From NCBI GenBank assembly GCA_003530935.1, contig DPEO01000055.1, positions 2,445 through 13,681 on the forward strand: a DNA stretch of 11,237 nucleotides, read 5' to 3'. The DNA comes from Desulfomicrobiaceae bacterium. Its GTDB lineage: Bacteria; Desulfobacterota; Desulfovibrionia; Desulfovibrionales; Desulfomicrobiaceae. The notes beneath the pieces are model-generated. The model did not search any database, was not told the origin of the DNA, and saw nothing but the letters and a program-made list of their open reading frames with translations. This document shows positions 6,475-11,237 of this stretch, piece by piece. The position numbers were made by a program, and so were the translations under genes. Every line of letters begins with the position of its first letter. Positions within the stretch are counted from its first letter, which is position 1.

Positions 6475-9056
6475 GAGCTTGACTCCACAAGGTTTTTCCA
6501 ACGGTTGAGAAGCTCCAGGGCCTTTTGCGGAGTGATGGACGCAAGGCAAAGGGTTTGGAGCTCACGGAGCACAGGGTGGGGAGAGGAGGGCGTGGACGCC
6601 GCGCCGGTGAAACGTAGCGGGGTACAACTTGCGGTCTTTTTCCCCCGGCCTTCCAAATGCTGCAGGATTTCTTTGGCCCGCTGGATGACCGGTGCAGGCA
6701 CCCCAGCGAGTCGCGCCACCTCGATGCCGTAGCTGCGATCCGAGGGTCCGGGGACGAGGCGGCGCAGAAAGATGATCTCTCCCCTCCATTCTTTGATGGC
6801 CATAGTGCAGTTCTGTACCCCGGGCAAGCTGGCTTCGAGGGCGGTGAGCTCGTGGTAATGGGTCGCAAACAGGGTCCGGACACCGCCGTGGCGTCGCACG
6901 AGCTCTTCCGCCACGGCCCAGGCAAGGGACATGCCGTCAAAGGTGCTCGTGCCCCGGCCGATTTCGTCCAGGATGACCAATGATCGACGGGTTGCCTGCC
7001 GCAGGATGCGGGCGGTTTCGATCATCTCCACCATGAAGGTGGAATACCCCTGGGCGAGATTGTCCGAGGCGCCGACCCGGGAAAAGATGCGGTCGCATAG
7101 GCCGATGCGGGCAGAGGATGCAGGGACGAAACTGCCGATTTGGGCAAGGATGCAGGCGATGGCCGTTTGTCGCAGGATGGTGGATTTCCCCGCCATGTTG
7201 GGGCCGGTGATGAGGAGCATCCGGATCGGGTCTTCCAGACGGATGTCGCTGGGGATGTAGTTCCCCCGTCCCACGGCGGCCTCTACCACTGGGTGGCGGC
7301 TCTCCTTGAGGACGATGTCCATGCCGTCGTGGATTTCCGGACGACACCAGCCGTGGCGCAGGGCCGCCTCGGCGAGGGCTTGAGTCACGTCCAGACGGGC
7401 CAAGCGGGCCGCCTGGGCGGCGAGACGCGGATGCCATGTGGCCAAGGTGGCGCGAAGTTCGGTAAAGAGCTCGTACTCCCGGGCCTTGCGCGCTTCGGAG
7501 GCCCCAAGGATGCGTTCTTCCAACTTTTTGAGCTCTTCAGTGATATAGCGCTCTGCGGTGGCCAGAGTTTGGCGGCGGATGAAATGGGGAGGGGCGCTGT
7601 CCGCTTGGGTACGGGAAAGTTCGAAGTAGTAACCGAATACTCGATTGTATCCGAGCTTCAACTTGGGTAAAGCGCTGCGCTCCTGTTCTTCTTGCAGGAG
7701 TCGAGCTAAGGCCTCTTCTCCGTGCTCCGAGAGTTCCAAAAGTTCGTCGAGGCGGGGGTCGAATCCGGCGCGAAAGATGCCCCCTTCGGTGATGAGCGCC
7801 GGTGGATTGTCGGCAAGGGCGCGCGCGAGCAGGTCTGCGGCCTCGGCCAGATCGTCCCAGTTCTCTTGAATGGCGGCAAGCTCTGCAGGCAAGGGATCGA
7901 GGTGGGCAAGCCACTTGCGCAGGCGGGGCATGGCGGCCAGCGTGTGCCGCAGGGCAGCCAGATCCCGAGGACTCGTGCGATTCATATGGATGCGGGTGGC
8001 CAATCGCTCGAGATCGTAGACATCGCCCAAAAGCCGCACCAAGGTTTGGCGCTCCCGGTCGTGCTCATAGAGAAAGGCAACGGCATCAAGCATGCGTTCG
8101 ATGGAGTTTTTGTCGCGCCAGGGCTGGCGCAGACGCGCCGCCAGAAGCCGCGCTCCCATGGGGGTGCAGGTGGCGTCCAAGAGGTGCCACAGGGTGCCCT
8201 TGCCTTTGCGACCGTCAAGGGTGCGAAAGATTTCCAGGTTGCGGGTGGTGAGGTCGTCGATGAGGAGACCTGCCCGGATGTCCACAGGAGAAAACGGCTG
8301 CAGATGGGTCGCAGGGCAGCGGTGGGTCATCTCCAGATAGCTCAAAAGCGCCCCACAGCAGCGTGTCAGCTGCGGCATATCCTCTAAATCCAAGGCGCTG
8401 AGCGAGGCCACTTGCTGCGCGGTCTTCACCCGTTCTGCGGCGGATGTCAGGTCGAAATGCGCCAGCGGCCACCGGGTGATCCGACGGGCGGCAATGCTTG
8501 GGGGAAGCGGCGTCTGCTGACGATCCGGCACCAGGATCTCCCGGGGCTCGATCTTGCTCAGCCAGGCCAGCACGGTGCCAGCGTCTTTGGCCGCAACCCC
8601 GCTCCATTGGCCGGTGGAAACATCGGCCCAGGCCACGGCCGCGCCGTCGTCCTCGACGAGTACCGCGGCGAGAAAATTGGCGCTGTCCGCCTCCAAGCTG
8701 GCGTCTTCCACCACAGTGCCCGGAGTCAGCACCCGGGTGACTTCCCGCCGCACCAAGCCTTTGGCCTGGCGTGGATCCTCTACCTGGTCGCACACGGCAA
8801 TGCTGTAGCCGCGTTCCAGGAGGATTCGGGAATACTCATCCAAGGCATGATGGGGGATGCCGCACATGGGCACAGGGTTTTCCGCATTGGGATTGCGGCT
8901 GGTGAGTGCAATTTGGAGTTCTTTCGCTGCAATTTCAGCGTCTTCGAAGAAGAGCTCGAAAAAGTCTCCCATGCGAAAAAAGAGCAGTGCCTCGGGGTAC
9001 TGCGCCTTGACCCCGAGGTACTGCTCCATCATGGGCGTGATTTTTGGTGGCGTCAT
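6471..9056 (-). CDS. mutS: DNA mismatch repair protein MutS
   Basis: MutS recognises mismatches and small loops after replication and recruits MutL in an ATP-dependent way. From ATG 9056 it has 861 residues, close to E. coli MutS (853). The N-terminal domain carries the mismatch-wedge motif F-x-E as F32-F33-E34 in MGDFFELF. The connector, lever and clamp regions follow. The ATPase has Walker A GPNMAGKST at 618-626, Walker B VILDEIGRG around 694-702 with D697 and E698, and the HYHE segment near 735. The C-terminus holds the usual helix-turn-helix and an ITPQKAL stretch. The start was chosen because MTPPKITPMMEQYL matches the usual family N-terminus. A GTG at 9095 in frame would add 13 Cys/Pro-rich residues. 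No clear Shine-Dalgarno site precedes 9056, and a strong hairpin covers codons 11-25. The gene is in the leftward operon, 57 nt after the lapA-like gene. Confidence 0.95.
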   Translation of the reverse strand: MTPPKITPMMEQYLGVKAQYPEALLFFRMGDFFELFFEDAEIAAKELQIALTSRNPNAENPVPMCGIPHHALDEYSRILLERGYSIAVCDQVEDPRQAKGLVRREVTRVLTPGTVVEDASLEADSANFLAAVLVEDDGAAVAWADVSTGQWSGVAAKDAGTVLAWLSKIEPREILVPDRQQTPLPPSIAARRITRWPLAHFDLTSAAERVKTAQQVASLSALDLEDMPQLTRCCGALLSYLEMTHRCPATHLQPFSPVDIRAGLLIDDLTTRNLEIFRTLDGRKGKGTLWHLLDATCTPMGARLLAARLRQPWRDKNSIERMLDAVAFLYEHDRERQTLVRLLGDVYDLERLATRIHMNRTSPRDLAALRHTLAAMPRLRKWLAHLDPLPAELAAIQENWDDLAEAADLLARALADNPPALITEGGIFRAGFDPRLDELLELSEHGEEALARLLQEEQERSALPKLKLGYNRVFGYYFELSRTQADSAPPHFIRRQTLATAERYITEELKKLEERILGASEARKAREYELFTELRATLATWHPRLAAQAARLARLDVTQALAEAALRHGWCRPEIHDGMDIVLKESRHPVVEAAVGRGNYIPSDIRLEDPIRMLLITGPNMAGKSTILRQTAIACILAQIGSFVPASSARIGLCDRIFSRVGASDNLAQGYSTFMVEMIETARILRQATRRSLVILDEIGRGTSTFDGMSLAWAVAEELVRRHGGVRTLFATHYHELTALEASLPGVQNCTMAIKEWRGEIIFLRRLVPGPSDRSYGIEVARLAGVPAPVIQRAKEILQHLEGRGKKTASCTPLRFTGAASTPSSPHPVLRELQTLCLASITPQKALELLNRWKNLVESSS
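6483..6486 (-). promoter_or_regulatory. Shine-Dalgarno site for the GTG start of the small lipoprotein
   Basis: GGAG on the - strand, inside the last codons of mutS and 8 nt before GTG 6474. With the GTGA overlap it supports this non-ATG start. Confidence 0.6.
8982..9026 (-). repeat. Strong inverted repeat within the first codons of mutS
   Basis: Arms at 8982-8998 and 9010-9026 are complementary over 17 positions with one mismatch (8989/9019), around an 11-nt loop. In the mutS mRNA this gives 7 pairs, an A/C mismatch, then 9 GC-rich pairs. It begins 30 nt after the first base of the ATG and covers codons 11-25 (EQYLGVKAQYPEALL). The arms also contain a direct repeat, CAGTACC, used for two Gln-Tyr pairs. 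There is no T-run, so it is not an intrinsic terminator. Confidence 0.8.
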
Positions 9057-9113
9057 AGATGGACAACACAACGCCGGACACCGCGGGCCCTCCACGCATC
9101 CGACGTCTGCTGG
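9057..9113 (-). promoter_or_regulatory. Gap between the lapA-like gene and mutS
   Basis: At 57 nt this is the longest gap in the leftward operon. It contains GGAGG (about 9089-9093 on the - strand) followed by a GTG that is not in the mutS frame, and a GTG at 9095 that is in frame. No terminator or clear promoter is visible. It may hold an internal promoter or the true mutS initiation region. Confidence 0.3.
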
Positions 9114-9464
9114 TTACGCTGCGGAGTCGGCATCCGGGGCAATGGGCGATTCTTCGGCAGGAGTGGACAGCGGGCGGTTGGCGGTCACTTGGGCTTCCAG
9201 CTCGGCCACCTGCTTTTTCAGAGTGCGCACTTGTGCAGACAGGCGCATCCGCTCCAGGAAGAAATAAAGCGTGCACAGCACCGCGCCCACAAGAAAGGAG
9301 CTGAGGATAGTGATATAATACGGTGTCGCAGGCATCTGAATATGCACGCCAAATGCGGACAAACTCAAGGAGAGCTCCTGCATCAATGCGTCATGGTTTT
9401 GGACTACAAAGAGCATGGAGAGAAAAAAGAGAAGCACCAAGCCCAGAACTTTGAGATACCGCAT
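9114..9464 (-). CDS. LapA-domain (DUF1049-like) inner membrane protein
   Basis: The protein has 116 residues. It starts MRYLKVLGLVLL with a first membrane helix at about 4-21 ending FVVQN, a feature common in LapA-domain proteins. A short periplasmic loop follows, then a second helix at about 49-70 and a cytoplasmic coiled coil (about 71-93, LERMRLSAQVRTLKKQVAELEAQV) with a Pro/Ala/Asp-rich tail. Some LapA/LapB pairs in enterobacteria control LPS synthesis; here no lapB neighbour is seen, so that role is uncertain. GAGG precedes the ATG by 6 nt. Only 3 nt separate it from the HIT gene upstream, so the two are surely co-transcribed. The assignment rests on topology and general resemblance, not on catalytic motifs. 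Confidence 0.75.
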   Translation of the reverse strand: MRYLKVLGLVLLFFLSMLFVVQNHDALMQELSLSLSAFGVHIQMPATPYYITILSSFLVGAVLCTLYFFLERMRLSAQVRTLKKQVAELEAQVTANRPLSTPAEESPIAPDADSAA

Positions 9465-9467
9465 AGG

Positions 9468-9968
9468 TCACCTCGTGGATTGAAGGTTGAGAAAGAGTGG
9501 ACGAAGCTTTGCGTACGTGGAGCGCAAATGCTCCGGGATAACCGAAACCTCATTCATGACAGCCATGAAAGAATGATCCCCATTCCATCGGGGAACAAGA
9601 TGCACGTGGAGATGCTCACGGATTCCTGCGCCAGCGGCTTCGCCGATATTCACTCCGATGTTGATACCATGGGGATGAAATGCCTTTTCCAGTACCTGTG
9701 CAGAAATTTGGACGTATTCCATGATTTCATGAAGCTCTGCTGTGGAGAGCTCGGTCACATGCTGTACATGCCGGTACGGAGTGACCATGACGTGCCCATT
9801 GCTGTAGGGATAGATGTTCATGATCACAAAACAGTGTTGGGCACGGCAGAGTACGAAGCGTTCTTCGTCTTCTTCCGGGGTTTCTGGAAGACAAAAGACA
9901 CAGGTGTTGGGTTTGGGCCCGAGGATGTATTCGATGCGCCAAGGGGCGTAGAGGGTTTTGCGAATCAT
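9468..9968 (-). CDS. HIT-family nucleotide hydrolase/transferase (Ap4A phosphorylase-like)
   Basis: The protein has 166 residues with the histidine triad H119-L-H121-V-H123-L-V-P; the middle His (H121) should form the nucleotidyl intermediate. The N-terminus (LYAPWRIEYILGPK followed by C23-x-x-C26) resembles the HIT branch with dinucleoside-polyphosphate phosphorylase or hydrolase activity, in which the two Cys can join a zinc site. NIYPYSNGHVMVTPYRH (51-67) is the conserved segment before the triad. The substrate is probably Ap4A or another adenylyl nucleotide, but this is family knowledge. The ATG overlaps the TGA of the ABC ATPase by 4 nt (ATGA) and lacks a visible Shine-Dalgarno site, so translation probably depends on coupling to that gene. 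The stop is 3 nt before the lapA-like gene. Confidence 0.9.
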   Translation of the reverse strand: MIRKTLYAPWRIEYILGPKPNTCVFCLPETPEEDEERFVLCRAQHCFVIMNIYPYSNGHVMVTPYRHVQHVTELSTAELHEIMEYVQISAQVLEKAFHPHGINIGVNIGEAAGAGIREHLHVHLVPRWNGDHSFMAVMNEVSVIPEHLRSTYAKLRPLFLNLQSTR

Positions 9969-10705
9969 AGGATTTGGCTCAAAAACTTTTGCGTGCGGGG
10001 ATGCTTGGGGGCAGCAAAAAGTTGTTCCGGTGGGGCCACTTCCAAAATCTGTCCCTGATCCATGAATACCATGCGGTCTGCGACCTCCCGGGCAAAGCCC
10101 ATTTCGTGGGTTACGACCACCATGGTCATGCCTTCCCGGGCGAGCTGGGTCATGACTTCCAGCACTTCGCCGATCATCTCTGGATCCAGGGCCGAAGTGG
10201 GCTCGTCAAACAGCATGATTTTGGGCTGCATGGCAAGGGCCCGGGCAATGGCCACCCGTTGCTTCTGTCCTCCGGAGAGCATGGCGGGATAGACGTCCGC
10301 CTTATCGCGGATGCCTACTTTGTCGAGCAGGGCCATGGCGAGGTTTTTGGCCTCAAGCTCCGGCATCTTTTTGAGCTTCATGGGGGCCATGACGATATTT
10401 CCCAGAACCGTCTTGTGGGGGAAGAGGTTGAAGTTCTGGAAGACCATGCCCAGTTCTTGGCGGATGAGATTGATGTCATGCTCCCCGGAGTGGACATTTT
10501 TGCCATCGACGATGATCTGCCCCGCATCGATGGTTTCAAGGCGATTGATGGTTCGCAGCAGTGTCGATTTTCCCGATCCGCTGGGGCCGATGATGACGAC
10601 TTTTTCCCCGGTGGCGATATCGAGGTTGACATTGGACAATGCCTGCAAACTACCAAAATATTTGAAGACGTTTTGAATCTGGATGATCGGTTCAGGAGCG
10701 TTCAT
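9965..10705 (-). CDS. Polar amino-acid ABC transporter, ATP-binding protein (GlnQ/HisP type)
   Basis: This ATPase drives import of a polar amino acid at the inner membrane. It has 246 residues, the normal length. Motifs: Walker A GPSGSGKST at 40-48, Q-loop Q90 in VFQNFNLFPH, signature LSGGQ at 143-147, Walker B LFDEP with D167 and E168, D-loop SALD at 171-174, and switch His H200. The sequence VFQNFNLFPHKTVLGN is characteristic of the amino-acid (PAAT) family. Which amino acid is carried cannot be told from the ATPase. The start overlaps the end of the permease gene by 14 nt and has no good Shine-Dalgarno site, which points to coupled translation. The matching binding protein is not in the window and may lie upstream. 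Confidence 0.93.
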   Translation of the reverse strand: MNAPEPIIQIQNVFKYFGSLQALSNVNLDIATGEKVVIIGPSGSGKSTLLRTINRLETIDAGQIIVDGKNVHSGEHDINLIRQELGMVFQNFNLFPHKTVLGNIVMAPMKLKKMPELEAKNLAMALLDKVGIRDKADVYPAMLSGGQKQRVAIARALAMQPKIMLFDEPTSALDPEMIGEVLEVMTQLAREGMTMVVVTHEMGFAREVADRMVFMDQGQILEVAPPEQLFAAPKHPRTQKFLSQIL

Positions 10706-11237
10706 AATAGTCGATTTTGCTTTCCATGCGGCTCACCGCCTTGGAGAGGATCAAGGTAATGATGAGGTATACAAGAGCGACAACGGTATATGCCTCGAAA
10801 TACAGAAAAGACTCACTGGCAAATTCTCGTCCACGCCGCAGGATGTCTGATACCGCGAGGATGGATACCAAAGAGCTGTCCTTGAGCAGGGCGATGAATT
10901 CGTTGCCTACTGGAGGCAAGATGGTGCGCCAGGCTTGCGGCAGGACCACCAAGGCCATGGTTTGTGTTCGGTTGAAACCTAAAGAGCGTGCCGCTTCGGT
11001 TTGGCCCTTGTCGATGGAGTCGATGCCGGCGCGAAAGACTTCGCCCATGTAGGCACCATAGCAGATCCCCATGGCGAGCACGGCGGCTGCAAGCGGCGGC
11101 AAGGAACTGAAGGCCTCAATGCGCCCGAGAGCATAGTAAATATAGAAAAGCTGGACAAGGAGCGGGATGCCACGGATTACTTCCACGTACGTGGACGCCA
11201 CGAGGTTGAAGAAACGGTTGCGCGAAAGTCGTCCAAG
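10692..11237 (-). CDS. Polar amino-acid ABC transporter permease (HisM/GlnP type), N-terminus cut off
   Basis: The C-terminal 181 residues of an inner-membrane permease run off the right edge. The frame is open to the edge (LGRLSRNRFFNLVASTYVEVIRGIPLLVQLF), so the GTG at 11201 is internal rather than the start. The segment TYVEVIRGIPLLVQ is a hallmark of polar amino-acid permeases. Hydrophobic stretches lie at VQLFYIYYAL, at LAAAVLAMGICYGAY and near the end at VVALVYLIITLI. The EAA loop, which docks on the ATPase, starts at visible residue 81 (EAARSLGFNRTQ). The stop lies inside the start of the ATPase gene (14-nt overlap), so the two are one operon. About one to two membrane helices are missing to the right. 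Confidence 0.93.
   Translation of the reverse strand, partial: LGRLSRNRFFNLVASTYVEVIRGIPLLVQLFYIYYALGRIEAFSSLPPLAAAVLAMGICYGAYMGEVFRAGIDSIDKGQTEAARSLGFNRTQTMALVVLPQAWRTILPPVGNEFIALLKDSSLVSILAVSDILRRGREFASESFLYFEAYTVVALVYLIITLILSKAVSRMESKIDYYERS

Noticed and set aside
6475..6549. ATG 6549 as start of the small lipoprotein
   Set aside because: It would lie inside the mutS end and place 25 residues before the signal peptide; GTG 6474 with GGAG and GTGA coupling fits better.
5701..6732. A 343-codon open frame on the + strand
   Set aside because: It crosses the lysA start, the lipoprotein gene and the end of mutS in antisense; no domain is visible.
8412..10058. A 548-codon open frame on the + strand
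   Set aside because: It lies antisense across mutS, the lapA-like gene and the HIT gene, all of which have clear family motifs on the - strand. Its protein shows no recognisable domain, and GC-rich coding DNA often leaves such open frames.

Overview
The window reads as an ordinary, gene-dense stretch of bacterial chromosome with high GC (about 60% by eye). Gene content, the long form of CysE and the style of the proteins suggest a deltaproteobacterium near Desulfovibrio or Desulfomicrobium. That assignment is inferred from resemblance, not from a search. I see no tRNA or rRNA gene, CRISPR array, insertion sequence, phage gene or defence system.

Left part, + strand (1-3307). The window opens inside a gene for a family 1 extracellular solute-binding protein. 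It most resembles the large sugar, glycerol or polyol binding proteins of CUT1-type ABC transporters, and it ends at a strong intrinsic terminator (1301-1330). After a leader of about 150 nt comes a two-gene cysteine operon: cysK (O-acetylserine sulfhydrylase) and cysE (serine O-acetyltransferase). Their stop and start codons overlap (ATGA). Together they convert serine to cysteine, since CysE makes O-acetylserine and CysK replaces the acetate with sulfide.

Convergence (3308-3409). A 13-pair hairpin with T-rich sequence on both sides probably terminates transcription from both directions.

Right part, - strand (11237 down to 3410). Eight genes lie head to tail with overlaps or very short gaps and look like one transcription unit. 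In order of transcription they are: a polar amino-acid ABC permease (cut by the window edge), its ATPase, a HIT-family nucleotide hydrolase or transferase, a small LapA-domain membrane protein, mutS, a small cysteine-containing lipoprotein of unknown function, lysA, and a TPR lipoprotein. The first two form an amino-acid importer, lysA makes lysine, and mutS repairs mismatches. The cluster otherwise mixes unrelated housekeeping roles.

No new biological system is evident. The observations most worth checking are a strong hairpin with 17-nt arms at codons 11-25 of mutS, whose start has no visible Shine-Dalgarno site; a four-cysteine cluster in the N-terminal domain of CysE, together with the lack of the usual C-terminal isoleucine; and the unknown CPTC lipoprotein coupled to mutS.
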